A stretch of 64,000 nt of DNA from Deltaproteobacteria bacterium (GTDB lineage Bacteria; Myxococcota; Myxococcia; Myxococcales; Anaeromyxobacteraceae): the NCBI GenBank assembly GCA_016214955.1, contig JACRMN010000023.1, positions 124,001 to 188,000 of the forward strand, written 5' to 3'. Below, in pieces: positions 9,199 to 17,723 of the stretch. The notes under the pieces were generated by a model, which saw only the letters and a list, made by a program, of their open reading frames with translations, searched no databases and was not told the origin of the DNA. The stretch's first letter is position 1. Every line of letters begins with the position of its first letter. Both the position numbers and the translations under genes were made by a program.

Positions 9199-9564
9199 AT
9201 GTCCACCAACCCCACCACCTACCAGGGAAGCTGTCACTGTGGCGACGTCCGGTACGAGGTCACCATGGCTCCGCCCGAGAAGGCCTACGCCTGCAACTGC
9301 TCCATCTGCTCGCGCGCCGGATGGCTTCTCGCCTTCGTCCCGGTGACCTCCTTCCGGCTCCTCGCCGGGCAGGAGGCGCTCTCCGACTACCAGTTCGGCA
9401 AGAAGCACACCCACCACCTCTTCTGCCGCACCTGCGGCGTGCGCTCCTTCTCCCGCGGCTCCGATGGCAAGGGGAACGAAAGCGTGGCGGTCAACCTGCG
9501 CTGCCTGCAGGGGCTCGACGCCGCCGGCCTGCCGGTGCAGACCTTCGACGGCGCCAAGCTGTAG
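9199..9564 (+). CDS. GFA/CENP-V-domain zinc protein
   Basis: 121 residues, matching the glutathione-dependent formaldehyde-activating (GFA, CENP-V) fold. Its zinc cysteines are visible: CHCGDVRYEV near the N-terminus, CNCSICSRAG about residue 32, and FCRTCGVRSFSRG about residue 75. Members include S-hydroxymethylglutathione synthase and many proteins of unknown substrate; this short form is of the latter type. Lack of a Shine-Dalgarno and closeness of the -10 box suggest a leaderless message. Confidence 0.85.
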   Translation: MSTNPTTYQGSCHCGDVRYEVTMAPPEKAYACNCSICSRAGWLLAFVPVTSFRLLAGQEALSDYQFGKKHTHHLFCRTCGVRSFSRGSDGKGNESVAVNLRCLQGLDAAGLPVQTFDGAKL

Positions 9565-9577
9565 CCCGGGCAGGGGC

Positions 9578-10267
9578 TCAGGCCCCGCCTCCGCCGCCCG
9601 CGCCCTCCCCCGGCCTCGCGCGGCGCGGCGGGCCGAAGAGCCGGCCGCCGCGGAGCAGGCCGTCGTCGTAGCCGACCACGAAAGCGGCCCCGTCGCCCGC
9701 GGCGCGGGCCCCATCGCGCCAGGTGAGCAGCGGCTCGCAGAAGAAAGCGTTGCACATGTCGCCGCGCAGGTCGCGGGGCAGCGTGCAGCCGCGGGCGCCG
9801 TGGAAGACGCAGGAGTCGCGCACCGCGCGAGCCGGCAGGTGGGCGAGGTAGAGGGAGACCACCCCGTCGTCGGACAGGTCCGGGCGCGCCTGCCGGACGC
9901 GCCGCAGCGAGTCCACCGTCTGGTAGGCGTGGGCGCCGCCTGTCTCGCAGCAGCGGCCCCGGCAGGCCCGGCAGCCGGCCTGGAGCACCTGGTCCACCTC
10001 CGGCGGCACCGTCACCTCGGGTGGGACCTCCGGCCCCGGAGGGCGCTCCCCGGCGGCCAGGGCGCGGAGAAGGCTCCGCAGGTGCCCCTCGTAGAGCCGC
10101 CGGCGCGCCGCTGGGAGCGGGCGGGTGGGCCTGTCGCAGGCCGGGGTCACGAGCGGTGGATAGGCAGCGGGGTCGAGGCCCCGCGCCGCGGCCCGCCTCG
10201 CCCGCAGCGCCAGGATGGCCGCCTCGCGGTCGTAGGGCTCCGATGGCTCCGGTGGGTCGCGCCTCAC
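9578..10267 (-). CDS. Cysteine-cluster protein, YkgJ-like
   Basis: 229 residues. The middle has the CxxCxxxCC cluster (CRACRGRCC, about residues 99-107) followed by CVFHGARGCTLP and GDMCNAFFC. This cysteine spacing is that of the YkgJ-type putative zinc/iron-chelating domain. The N-terminal 90 residues are Arg/Pro-rich and the C-terminus is a Gly/Ala tail. Its 3' end is 13 bases from the convergent GFA gene. It lies downstream of resB in the same direction, so it may belong to that minus-strand group. Confidence 0.65.
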   Translation of the reverse strand: MRRDPPEPSEPYDREAAILALRARRAAARGLDPAAYPPLVTPACDRPTRPLPAARRRLYEGHLRSLLRALAAGERPPGPEVPPEVTVPPEVDQVLQAGCRACRGRCCETGGAHAYQTVDSLRRVRQARPDLSDDGVVSLYLAHLPARAVRDSCVFHGARGCTLPRDLRGDMCNAFFCEPLLTWRDGARAAGDGAAFVVGYDDGLLRGGRLFGPPRRARPGEGAGGGGGA

Positions 10268-10378
10268 CAGCCGATGAGAGTGCCCGGCGCCGGGCGAGTC
10301 AACAGGGGAAGCACCGGGGGAACCGGCCCCGCCGCGGCGCTGCGCCCCGCCGCGCGGCCCCCCTGGCTCGGCGCGTTT

Positions 10379-11407
10379 CTAGCTGCCACCGGGGGCGCCG
10401 TCGTCGCCCTCCGGCGCGGGAGCGGGAGCCCGGGGCAGGAAGCGGCGCCAGAGCAGCGCCACCCCGCCGAGGATGACGAGCGCCGAGAAGAAGGCCCAGG
10501 GGTTGCCCGGCGCCGAGCGGGAGCGCACCAGGATGGCGGGGCGCACCACCACGCCCTCGAGGCGCACCGGGCGGCCGTCGGCCAGCGCCGCCTCGCGCCC
10601 CTCGATCAGCCAGAGGGGCTGCGCTGCCGCGCCGGCCCGCACCACCTGCACCTGGGCCATTGCCTGCTGTCCCATTCGGCCCGCCTCGACGGCGCTCGCG
10701 ATCCGCACCTCGGCGCCGCCCAGCGTGCAGGCCGCGCCCGGCACGGCGGCGCAGCGCTCGCCGCCCAAGGAGAGCTCTGCCACCGGAGCCTGGCCCATGT
10801 CGCCGAGCAGGTGCAGCTCGGCCCCCAGGCCGCTGGAGATGGGCTGGTTGTAGCCCACCAGCACCTCCTCGACCCTGCCGGCCCCGTCGCGAAGCTCCAC
10901 CGCCGCCCGCACCTCGCGTGGCATGCCGCCGGGGAGCCGGTCCACCGCCAGCGAGCGGAGCCGCGCCTCCGGCCCGCCGGGGAGCCGCTGCCAGCTTCCC
11001 TCGGGCAGCACCGCCTCGCCCCGCTCGGCGCCCCACAGGCCGCCGACCCCGTGGGCCAGCATCGCCAGCAGGAAGGAGACGTGGAGCAGCGCCGGCGCGT
11101 AGCGGGCCGGCGCCGTCACCCCGGCCCGGATCTTCCGGGACACCGAGTGCCAGGTGGCCAGCGTGGTGTTGAGGCCGTAGAGCCCCAGCACCGGGACCAG
11201 CAGGTAGAACCAGAGGTGGGTCCAGGAGGGCGGCGCGAAGAAGCCCCGCAGGTCGTCCATGCCGATGGCGCGCGAGGCGCCGTCGCGCGTCGCCGCCAGG
11301 ACGAAGGAGCCCACTGCCAGGAGCAGCACCGTTGCGAAGCCGCAGACGAGCCCCAGCCCCTGCGAGCGCAGGAGCGCTCCCCAGTCGCGCCGCTCAGGAG
11401 AAGGCAT
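10379..11407 (-). CDS. resB: ResB-like cytochrome c biogenesis membrane protein
   Basis: 342 residues. Three N-terminal membrane segments (about 18-35, 62-80 and 103-122), a long periplasmic part (about 125-305) and a final membrane helix (WAFFSALVILGGVALLW) match the ResB/Ccs1 topology. It would work with CcsA in System II haem delivery and attachment to c-type cytochromes. Its start overlaps the end of ccsA by 14 bases, confirming the pairing. Sequence is more divergent than CcsA, as usual for ResB. Confidence 0.8.
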   Translation of the reverse strand: MPSPERRDWGALLRSQGLGLVCGFATVLLLAVGSFVLAATRDGASRAIGMDDLRGFFAPPSWTHLWFYLLVPVLGLYGLNTTLATWHSVSRKIRAGVTAPARYAPALLHVSFLLAMLAHGVGGLWGAERGEAVLPEGSWQRLPGGPEARLRSLAVDRLPGGMPREVRAAVELRDGAGRVEEVLVGYNQPISSGLGAELHLLGDMGQAPVAELSLGGERCAAVPGAACTLGGAEVRIASAVEAGRMGQQAMAQVQVVRAGAAAQPLWLIEGREAALADGRPVRLEGVVVRPAILVRSRSAPGNPWAFFSALVILGGVALLWRRFLPRAPAPAPEGDDGAPGGS

Positions 11408-12179
11408 GCGACGAGCGCCCGAAGAGGAACGAGGTGCCCACGTAGGCCACCAGCACCAGGAGCAGGCCCAGCCCGGCCAGCGCCGGCCGCAGCCAAACCT
11501 TGCCCTGCACCGAGGGGGTGAGCCTGACGTGCAGGAGGGTGGCGTAGTGGAACCAGAGGATGGCCGACCAGATGATCTTCGGGTCCCACATGAAGTAGGC
11601 GCCCCAGGCCACGACGCCCCACATGCCGCCGGTGATCATCGACACCGACCAGAGGGCGAAGCCCCACAGCGCCAGCCGGTCGATGCGGCCGATCCAGGCG
11701 GGGTCGCGGTCGCGCCACCAGGCCAGCGCCGCGGCCGCGGCCGCGGCCCAGATGGCGTAGCACACGAAGGAGAGCGGCACGTGGAGCGGGTACCAGATGG
11801 TGCGCATCAGCGGCGGCGGCCAGGAGAGGTGGAGCGGGTAGCGCAGCGCCGCCCCCATGGCCGCGAGGAGCAGCACCTGCACCGGCAGCAGGTAGAGCCG
11901 CACCGGGACCCAGACCACCGCCAGCACCAGCGCCGTCGCCAGCGCCGCGCCGGAGAAGGACTCGAGCTTGTTGGTGAGCGGAAGGAAGTCGATGGCCAGC
12001 CCACGCCCCACCGTGCCGGCGAGGTGGACCGCGGCGCCGGCCCCCAGCACCCAGCGCCCGGCCGCGGGGCGCCAGGCCGTGACCAGGAACGCCAAGAGGT
12101 ACAGGCCGCCCGCGATCCAGAGGAGCGCAGACAGGACCGGGTGGCTCGAGGCCTGGAGCGCAGGAGGAACCGGGGGCAT
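11394..12179 (-). CDS. ccsA: CcsA-type cytochrome c assembly protein
   Basis: 261 residues with about eight hydrophobic helices. The tryptophan-rich haem-handling motif is present as GGMWGVVAWGAYFMWDPK (about 184-201), with candidate haem-ligand histidines at 133 and 211. This is the CcmC/CcsA family; with the overlapping ResB gene it forms a System II haem exporter/ligase. A TonB-like gene lies 21 bases upstream on the same strand, so the three genes are probably one transcript. Confidence 0.88.
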   Translation of the reverse strand: MPPVPPALQASSHPVLSALLWIAGGLYLLAFLVTAWRPAAGRWVLGAGAAVHLAGTVGRGLAIDFLPLTNKLESFSGAALATALVLAVVWVPVRLYLLPVQVLLLAAMGAALRYPLHLSWPPPLMRTIWYPLHVPLSFVCYAIWAAAAAAALAWWRDRDPAWIGRIDRLALWGFALWSVSMITGGMWGVVAWGAYFMWDPKIIWSAILWFHYATLLHVRLTPSVQGKVWLRPALAGLGLLLVLVAYVGTSFLFGRSSHAFS

Positions 12180-12200
12180 GCGGGCTACGGTGCTGCTCCG

Positions 12201-13379
12201 TCACTCCCGGAAGGAGGGCCGGCGCAGCAGGCCCATGCTCGGGCTGACGCCGACGAAGTTGATGCCGAAGGCGAAGTTGATCTGCCCGTTGGCGTCGATG
12301 ATGCCCCTGGGTGGGTTGGCGAAGGCCTCGGCCTTGCGGAACATGTCCACCGCCACGCGGTCGAGGAACTCCACCCCGGTGCTGCGAGACACCCGGACGT
12401 TGCGGACCGAGCCGCGGTCGTCGAGGGTCACGTCGAGCACCACCAGCCTGTCCTTGTAGAGAAAGCGCTGGCCGGAGGGATCGCGCTGCTCCACCTCCCT
12501 GCGCCCGGCCGTCACCCACTGCTCGTCCACCCGCTCGGTGATGAGGTTGAAGTAGCCGGCGTAGCGCCACTCGCGGGTGTTGAGGAAGGTGGCCTCTCCC
12601 TCCTCGACGTCGGGCAGGTGGTCGTTGGCCGGACCGCCGGCCAACGACTGGTAGGCCGCGGCGCTGGGCCGGAGCCCAGGCGGCAGCGTGGAGCCGTCGG
12701 CGCCCGGCAGCCCCTTCTCGCCGGGGCGGGCCGGCGCGGTGGGGAGGGCGGGAGTCTGCGCCGGCTCGGGGCGCCGCCGGGCCTCCTGGCGCACCGTGGC
12801 GCCCGGGCGCCAGTCGAAGGCCAGCCGCCGCGGCTCGGGCGGTGGCGCCTGCTCCTTCTTCTGCTCCTCCTGCCGGGCCTGGGCGTCGGCGTCGGGCTGG
12901 CCGCGCGGGCCGCGCAGCGGTTCGGGCCTGGCGGGCGAGGTGGGCACCGGCGCGGGCTTTCCCAGGCCGTTGGCGGCGAAGCGGGACCGCGTCTCCTTCT
13001 CCACCTTGCTGTCCTGCTCCGACAGGTACTTCGCGTCCCGCGGCGGCTCCTTGGGCGGCTCCCTGGGCGGCGCGACCCGCACCACCTGGCCCTCGGGCCT
13101 GTCGGGCGGGGGCGCTGGCGGCGGGGCCGGGAGCCGCTGGACCGGCTGGGGCCGCGGCTGCTGGCCGGCCACGGCGCGGTTCTTCTCCCAGTCGCGCGCG
13201 GTCAGCGGTGCCACGGCCACGGCGCGACGCGGCGCGGTGGCGGAGTCGAGCCAGGAGAGATCGAGCCGCAGGAGGAGGAGGAGGTTGGCAAGGAGCGAGA
13301 GCGCGGCCGCCAGCGCGATCCGGCGGGCGGCCGAGACGGGGCGGCGCCTCCGCCGCAGGGTGGGTCCCAGGTGGCTCAC
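12201..13379 (-). CDS. TonB-family energy-transducer-like protein
   Basis: 392 residues. A single N-terminal membrane anchor (RRIALAAALSLLANLLLLLR) is followed by a long Pro/Arg/Glu-rich periplasm-spanning region (about 50-230) and a C-terminal domain of about 110 residues with VTLDDRGSVRNVRVSRSTGV and FLDRVAVDMFRKAEAFANPP, the TonB C-terminal pattern. Such proteins link inner-membrane proton-driven motors to outer-membrane receptors; in myxobacteria similar proteins also occur in motility complexes. No ExbB/ExbD genes are adjacent. It precedes ccsA in the same orientation. Confidence 0.8.
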   Translation of the reverse strand: MSHLGPTLRRRRRPVSAARRIALAAALSLLANLLLLLRLDLSWLDSATAPRRAVAVAPLTARDWEKNRAVAGQQPRPQPVQRLPAPPPAPPPDRPEGQVVRVAPPREPPKEPPRDAKYLSEQDSKVEKETRSRFAANGLGKPAPVPTSPARPEPLRGPRGQPDADAQARQEEQKKEQAPPPEPRRLAFDWRPGATVRQEARRRPEPAQTPALPTAPARPGEKGLPGADGSTLPPGLRPSAAAYQSLAGGPANDHLPDVEEGEATFLNTREWRYAGYFNLITERVDEQWVTAGRREVEQRDPSGQRFLYKDRLVVLDVTLDDRGSVRNVRVSRSTGVEFLDRVAVDMFRKAEAFANPPRGIIDANGQINFAFGINFVGVSPSMGLLRRPSFRE

Positions 13380-13439
13380 GCAACTGGTGATTCTAACAGG
13401 GAAGAGGGGCCGACGCTTCCCGCTCCCGGACGCAGCCGG

Positions 13440-14474
13440 TCAGGCGCGCGCCCGCTCCTCTCGCCAGGCGTCCCAGCGGTCCATGGCCGCCGAGGCAGCC
13501 CAGGTGAGCGCGATCATGGCGAATACGGCCACCACCGCCTGGCCCGTCGAGAGCCGCTTGTGGAGCGAGGAGGAGAGCCCCCCGTACGGGATCTCGACCG
13601 AGAGGAAGTAGCCGAACAGGGAGTGGCGCCCCAGCGTGCGGAGCCAGGAGAGGGCCCCGTCGGCGCCCGGCGGGAGGAGCTGGAGCAGGCCGCTCGTCGC
13701 CACCACGATGCCGAGCCGCATGGCCAGCCAGTTGGGCGAGACCCGCCAGAAGTCCTGGTGGGCATAGAAGGGCGGGAGGGTGTCGAGGACCCAGCCGCCG
13801 AGGAAGAGCGCGCCGCCCGCCGCGATCCAGGTGGACGGGCGGACGCGCGCCAGCGCGGCCCGGCCGGCGGCGCTGCCGGCCAGCGCGAAGGCCATCCACG
13901 GGAAGAGGTGGAAGCCGGCGCGCGGCCAGTCGCCGTAGAGGTAGTCGAGGATCCGCGAGGGGGCGTGCTGCCACCCGGCCATGGGCGGCGAGAAGACGGC
14001 CACCGCCAGCGCACCTCCCGCCGCCAGGGTGGCCTGCACGCCTGGCGTGCGCCCCACCGCTGCGAAGGCGGTGACCAGGAGCGAGACGGCGATGACGTTG
14101 AGCACGTCCACCTTGAGGATGCCCTGCCAGCCGTCCGGCACCAGGTAAGCGCGCCCCAGCACGTACTCGGCGGCGCGGAAGAGGTAGGCCACGCCCAGCA
14201 GCCACAGGGCGCGGCCGGCCGCCTTGCGGCGCCGCTCGCCCGGGGAGATGCCCCGGCGCGCCAGGGCGGCGTCGGCGAGCAGCTGCGAGAGGCCAGCCAT
14301 GTAGAGGAAGCTCGGGGCCGCGAAGCCGCCCAGGATGGCCATGGCATCGTGGACCGGGCCCTGGGCGGCCGCGTCGGCGCGCCAGGAGTCCCAGGTGTGC
14401 CACTCCACCATGAAGAGCACGGCCAGGCCACGCTGCCAGTCGAGCCAGAGCTTGCGGGAGGGGGCCTCGGGCAT
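13440..14474 (-). CDS. DUF1624/HGSNAT-like multispan acyltransferase
   Basis: 344 residues from ATG 14474; an upstream in-frame start at 14549 would add 25 basic, low-complexity residues and is less likely. About ten membrane helices. The start RKLWLDWQRGLAVLFMVEWH matches the 'R-x-x-x-D-x-x-R-G' opening of heparan-alpha-glucosaminide N-acetyltransferase-like and DUF1624 proteins, with a conserved His in the first helix (VEWHTWDSW). Probably transfers acyl groups to envelope sugars; the substrate is unknown. Confidence 0.7.
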   Translation of the reverse strand: MPEAPSRKLWLDWQRGLAVLFMVEWHTWDSWRADAAAQGPVHDAMAILGGFAAPSFLYMAGLSQLLADAALARRGISPGERRRKAAGRALWLLGVAYLFRAAEYVLGRAYLVPDGWQGILKVDVLNVIAVSLLVTAFAAVGRTPGVQATLAAGGALAVAVFSPPMAGWQHAPSRILDYLYGDWPRAGFHLFPWMAFALAGSAAGRAALARVRPSTWIAAGGALFLGGWVLDTLPPFYAHQDFWRVSPNWLAMRLGIVVATSGLLQLLPPGADGALSWLRTLGRHSLFGYFLSVEIPYGGLSSSLHKRLSTGQAVVAVFAMIALTWAASAAMDRWDAWREERARA

Positions 14475-14600
14475 CCGCCAGCATTGCCACGCGCGCCGGC
14501 GCCGGCGCAAGGCGCCCCGCGGCGCGGCGCGAGGCCACTGCGCGCGCACCCGGGCCCGCGCGAAGGCGCGTGATGCAGGCGGAGGCCGGGGGGAGGGATG

Positions 14601-14822
14601 CTACTTGTCGCGGTAAGTGATGCGACCGCGGGTGAGATCGTACGGCGACAGCTCCAGCTTCACCCGGTCGCCCGGGATGATGCGGATGTGGAACTTCTTC
14701 ATCTTGCCCGAGGCATAGGCGAGCACGGTCGGGCCCTGGTCCACCTTGACGCGGTACATGCCGCCGGCGAGGGCCTCCTCGACCGTTCCCTGTACCTCGA
14801 TGCCTGCTTCCTTCTCGCTCAT
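14601..14822 (-). CDS. infA: Translation initiation factor IF-1
   Basis: 73 residues, complete. A single S1-type OB-fold: [20 protein letters not shown], then [20 protein letters not shown] and [14 protein letters not shown] are diagnostic for IF-1. It occupies the ribosomal A site during initiation. It lies next to the cold-shock gene rather than in a ribosomal-protein operon. Confidence 0.97.
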   Translation of the reverse strand: MSEKEAGIEVQGTVEEALAGGMYRVKVDQGPTVLAYASGKMKKFHIRIIPGDRVKLELSPYDLTRGRITYRDK

Positions 14823-14872
14823 CGTCCCTTTTCCGGCCTGCCTCGGCCCGCCCCTGCCGTTCGACCATAAGG

Positions 14873-14905
14873 CGAGCGGCCTCGCGGGGTGTGCGAGGCC
14901 GCTCG
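14873..14905 (-). terminator. Hairpin terminator of the cold-shock gene
   Basis: A perfect 13-base-pair stem (14873-14885 with 14893-14905) and 7-base loop begins 22 bases after the cold-shock stop codon. The sequence after it on the minus strand is only moderately T-rich (CCTTAT). Confidence 0.7.
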
Positions 14906-14927
14906 GCCACCGGAGTCGCTGCCCGGG

Positions 14928-15128
14928 CTACGCCGCCCGGACGTTCGCGGCCTGGAGCCCCTTCGGCCCCTGGACCACGTCGAACTCCACGCGCTGGCCT
15001 TCCTTGAGGGTGCGGAACCCCTCCATCTGGATGGCGGTGTGGTGGACGAACACGTCCTCGCCGCCCTCCTGGCTGATGAAGCCGAACCCCTTGGCGTCGT
15101 TGAACCACTTCACAGTGCCTTGTGCCAT
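14928..15128 (-). CDS. Cold-shock domain protein (CspA family)
   Basis: 66 residues from ATG 15128 (an ATG three codons earlier is possible; GAGGAAGTGG upstream fits either). It is a single cold-shock OB domain with RNP1 KGFGFIS and RNP2 DVFVHH, starting [14 protein letters not shown]. It binds single-stranded RNA/DNA as an RNA chaperone. It has its own promoter with a roughly 70-base 5' leader and its own terminator, so it is monocistronic. Confidence 0.96.
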   Translation of the reverse strand: MAQGTVKWFNDAKGFGFISQEGGEDVFVHHTAIQMEGFRTLKEGQRVEFDVVQGPKGLQAANVRAA

Positions 15129-15204
15129 CGCTTCCACTTCCTCGTCGTGAAGCCGGTGGCTGCGATAGCCCCGGCCGGGCGGGTGACCCGGGATCTGGGC
15201 GCGA

Positions 15205-15234
15205 ACTATCGCCAGAACCGACGCTGACCGTCAA
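15205..15234 (-). promoter_or_regulatory. Sigma70-type promoter of the cold-shock gene
   Basis: On the minus strand: TTGACG (15234-15229), 18-base spacer, GATAGT (15210-15205). The expected start (about 15198) leaves a leader of about 70 bases, which could fold and hold temperature control as in other csp genes. Confidence 0.6.
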
Positions 15235-15307
15235 GAGCCGGAATGCGCTGCTGGCCGCGAACAGACGGGGCCTCCGGGCCTCGCCGGACCGGAAACGCGC
15301 TCCCCGA

Positions 15308-15685
15308 TCAAGCGGCCAGGCGAGCCGCCAGGATCCCCAGCACGCCGGCCGCAAAACAGCCGGCGACGGTGAGGACGAGGTAGAGGACGGCGCTGCCGTA
15401 GTGACCTCGGCCGAGGTGGGTGAGCAGCTCGTAGTTGAACGAGGAGTAGGTGGTGAACCCGCCCATCACCCCGGCGGTGAGGAAGATGCGGAGGTCGTCG
15501 GGGATGACCCCGTAGTGGATGCCGAGATCCATCACCAGCGAGATGAGGAAGCAGCCGGCGACGTTCACCGCCAGCGTTCCCCAGGGGAAGGCCGTGCCCA
15601 GGAGCCGCACGGCCCCCAGGCCCACCAGGTAGCGGGCGCCGCTGCCGGCGGCGCCGCCGAGGCAGACGAGGAGGAAGCGGCTCAT
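15308..15685 (-). CDS. crcB: Fluoride channel CrcB/Fluc
   Basis: 125 residues with four membrane helices, the normal size of a Fluc fluoride-export channel. The family motif GGFTTYSSFNYE (about 76-87) and the N-terminal GGAAGSGARYLVG and WGTLAVNVAGCF segments are present. Fluc acts as a dual-topology dimer; only one copy is seen here. No fluoride riboswitch is recognisable upstream. Confidence 0.95.
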   Translation of the reverse strand: MSRFLLVCLGGAAGSGARYLVGLGAVRLLGTAFPWGTLAVNVAGCFLISLVMDLGIHYGVIPDDLRIFLTAGVMGGFTTYSSFNYELLTHLGRGHYGSAVLYLVLTVAGCFAAGVLGILAARLAA

Positions 15686-15793
15686 GGGCGAGCAGCATCA
15701 CCCGCCCCTGCACCCCCGGCAAGCCCTCACCCTGGCCCGCGGACGCGACGCCGGGCCTCCCGGCGCCGGCGGGCCCGGCGGGCGGCCCCCGCC

Positions 15794-16228
15794 CTACCCC
15801 GCCGTCCCCGTCGGCCCGATGGCCGCCAGCAGCGCCCGGGCCCTCTCCCCCACCCCGCCCGGCTCGACCGCCAGCGCCCGGAGCCCCTCGCAGCCCGCGG
15901 CGCGCTCCGCCGGCCAGAGCAGCTGGGTCTCGGCGCGCGCCAGGCGCGCCTGCGGGTCGTCGGGGGCCAGCCGGACGGCGGCCTCGGCGCAGAGACGCGC
16001 CGCCTCGGCGTGGCCCTGGCGCCGGCAGACGGTGGAGAGCAGCGCCCAGGCCACCGGGTCGCGGGGGTTGGTGACCACCAGCCCCTCCAGCATGTCTCGC
16101 GCCGCCCGCAGGCGGTCCTCGGCCAGTGCCCCCTCGGCCATCCCGGCGATGGCCCGGCCCAGCTCGGCGGTCATGCCCTGGGCCTCGGCCAGGGTCCTGC
16201 CCCGGGCGATCTCCTCGATGGTGATCAC
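15794..16228 (-). CDS. TPR protein resembling type III secretion chaperones (SycD/LcrH-like)
   Basis: 144 residues, largely helical with about three tetratricopeptide repeats, e.g. LEGLVVTNPRDPVAWALLST and AEAAVRLAPDDPQARLARAE. Length and repeat layout match class II type III secretion chaperones, which hold translocator proteins before export. It begins 9 bases after the stop of the upstream Ala-rich gene, as cognate chaperone/substrate pairs do. No other secretion-apparatus gene is in the window, so the assignment is an inference. Confidence 0.6.
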   Translation of the reverse strand: MITIEEIARGRTLAEAQGMTAELGRAIAGMAEGALAEDRLRAARDMLEGLVVTNPRDPVAWALLSTVCRRQGHAEAARLCAEAAVRLAPDDPQARLARAETQLLWPAERAAGCEGLRALAVEPGGVGERARALLAAIGPTGTAG

Positions 16229-16237
16229 GGTCGCCTC

Positions 16238-17131
16238 CTAGCGGATGTTGCCGATCGCCGCCATCTGCGTGTCGTGCATGCAGCGGAGCGTGTTGCTCAC
16301 CGCGGTGAACATGGCCTTCTGCTTCTCCAGGAGGTGCTGCAGCCAGAGGGTCCGCTGCTCGTCGGTCATCTTGGAGTACTCGTTGGCGGCCGGCGCGGTG
16401 GAGGTCCCGGTGGCAGCCCGCGAGCCGACGTCCTGGAAGGCCATCTGCACCAGGCTGCTGCCGACCTGCAGCGCCGCCGGAGCCAGGGCGGGCAGGCCGG
16501 CCGCGGTGGCCGCTGCCGCGAGCACCGGCCCGGCGAGCTGCCCGGCCAGCTTCTTGAGCCCCGCCTCGCCGATGAGGCTCTCGGCCAGGCCCAGCGCAGG
16601 GATCACCGCCTTGGCCACGTCGAAGAGCGAGGTGCCCTTGGACGACGAGGTCCCGCCCTTGGCGCCGGGCCCGGTGGCCTCGAGGAACTGCTGGAGCTCG
16701 GTGTCGGCCTTCTTCTGCAGCAGCATCATGTAGCGGAACAGCTTCTCGTCGATGGAGAGGTTCTTGTCCTGCAGGAAGGCCCACTCGCCGGTCGCCGCCG
16801 TCGCGGCCGCGCTGGTGGAGTAGCCGGTGGCGCCGGTGGTGGCGCGGCCCTGCGCGCCGCCCGCCCGCCTGGCGGCGGCGGGCGCCTGCTGCTTCACCTT
16901 GCCGAGCGCCTTGTCCACCGACTTGCCCAGTTTCCCCCTGCCGCGCGCGGCCCCGGAGGGCGCCGGACCCGACCTGCGGGCCCCGGCCTTGGCGACCTCC
17001 TTCTTCCCGGCCTCGGCCATCCGGGTCGCGGCTGCGGCGCCAGCCGCGGTCGCGGTCGCGGCGGGGCCGGCGTCGTTCTCGATGGGGATGGCGGGCCCGG
17101 TCCGGCCCGCGGCGACTGGCTTGGCTGTCAT
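16238..17131 (-). CDS. Ala/Gly-rich protein, possible type III secreted substrate
   Basis: 297 residues, no Sec signal. The N-terminal 100 residues are Ala, Lys, Arg and Gly-rich and look disordered. The middle has an amphipathic helical stretch (SIDEKLFRYMMLLQKKADTE, about 126-145), then a hydrophobic Ala/Gly/Leu segment (about 175-215, AGPVLAAAATAAGLPALAPA) and a helical C-terminus. A disordered N-terminus with hydrophobic core helices is what translocator-type type III substrates look like, and a TPR chaperone-like gene follows immediately. Function not established. Confidence 0.5.
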   Translation of the reverse strand: MTAKPVAAGRTGPAIPIENDAGPAATATAAGAAAATRMAEAGKKEVAKAGARRSGPAPSGAARGRGKLGKSVDKALGKVKQQAPAAARRAGGAQGRATTGATGYSTSAAATAATGEWAFLQDKNLSIDEKLFRYMMLLQKKADTELQQFLEATGPGAKGGTSSSKGTSLFDVAKAVIPALGLAESLIGEAGLKKLAGQLAGPVLAAAATAAGLPALAPAALQVGSSLVQMAFQDVGSRAATGTSTAPAANEYSKMTDEQRTLWLQHLLEKQKAMFTAVSNTLRCMHDTQMAAIGNIR

Positions 17132-17259
17132 GCGCTCCTCGCGGTTGGGGTTCGGGCCGGCGCATTGCGCGCTGCGTGCCGCTGGCGGCCCCCTCGATCC
17201 GCGCCCTTGGCGGTGGGCAGCGCTCGCACACCGGCCCCCGCGTCCGCGAGACGGCCTGT

Positions 17260-17288
17260 TTGACCCCCGGCAGCGCCCCGCCTAGATT
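17260..17288 (+). promoter_or_regulatory. Promoter of ruvX-mltG, leaderless type
   Basis: TTGACC (17260-17265), 17-base spacer, TAGATT (17283-17288). The expected start of transcription coincides with the GTG at 17295; there is no room for a ribosome-binding site. Confidence 0.65.
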
Positions 17289-17294
17289 CTCGCG

Positions 17295-17723
17295 GTGCGC
17301 TACCTGGGACTCGACGTGGGGCGCGCCACCGTGGGCCTGGCGCTCGCCGACGACGTCCTGCGGACGGCTCGGGCGCTCCGGACCCTCCGGCGCGCGGGCG
17401 ACGGGCCCCTCTTCGAGGAGCTCCGCAGGGTGGCCGAGGAGTACGAGGTGACACAGGCGGTGGTGGGCCTGCCTCTCCACATGGACGGCACCGAGGGCGA
17501 CTCGGCGCGCCTGGCCCGCGGCTTCGCCCGCAAGCTCGAGGAGGCACTGCGCCTGCCGGTCGCCTTCCAGGACGAGCGGCTCTCCACGTTCGAGGCCGAG
17601 GGCCGGCTGCGCGCCCAGGGGCTGAGCGCCCGGGACCAGCGCGCCGTCATCGACGCCGAGGCGGCGGCGGTGATCCTCCAGGGCTGGCTCGACGCCGGCG
17701 CCGGCGAGGAGCGCCACACGTGA
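17295..17723 (+). CDS. ruvX: Holliday-junction resolvase-like / pre-16S rRNA nuclease RuvX (YqgF)
   Basis: 142 residues with the RNase H-like fold of YqgF. Metal-binding acidic residues are in the expected places: GLDVG near the N-terminus (Asp7), DERLST about residue 96 and the VIDAEAAAVIL helix about 120. It processes the 5' end of 16S rRNA and may act on junction DNA. The GTG start sits right at the predicted transcript start. Its stop overlaps the GTG of mltG (GTGA), a conserved neighbour pair. Confidence 0.93.
   Translation: MRYLGLDVGRATVGLALADDVLRTARALRTLRRAGDGPLFEELRRVAEEYEVTQAVVGLPLHMDGTEGDSARLARGFARKLEEALRLPVAFQDERLSTFEAEGRLRAQGLSARDQRAVIDAEAAAVILQGWLDAGAGEERHT

Noticed and set aside
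15686-15793. Fluoride riboswitch before crcB
   Set aside because: GGGTGATGCTGCTCGCCC near the start recalls the conserved 5' part of the crcB motif, but it lies directly on the start codon with no room for the rest of the structure.
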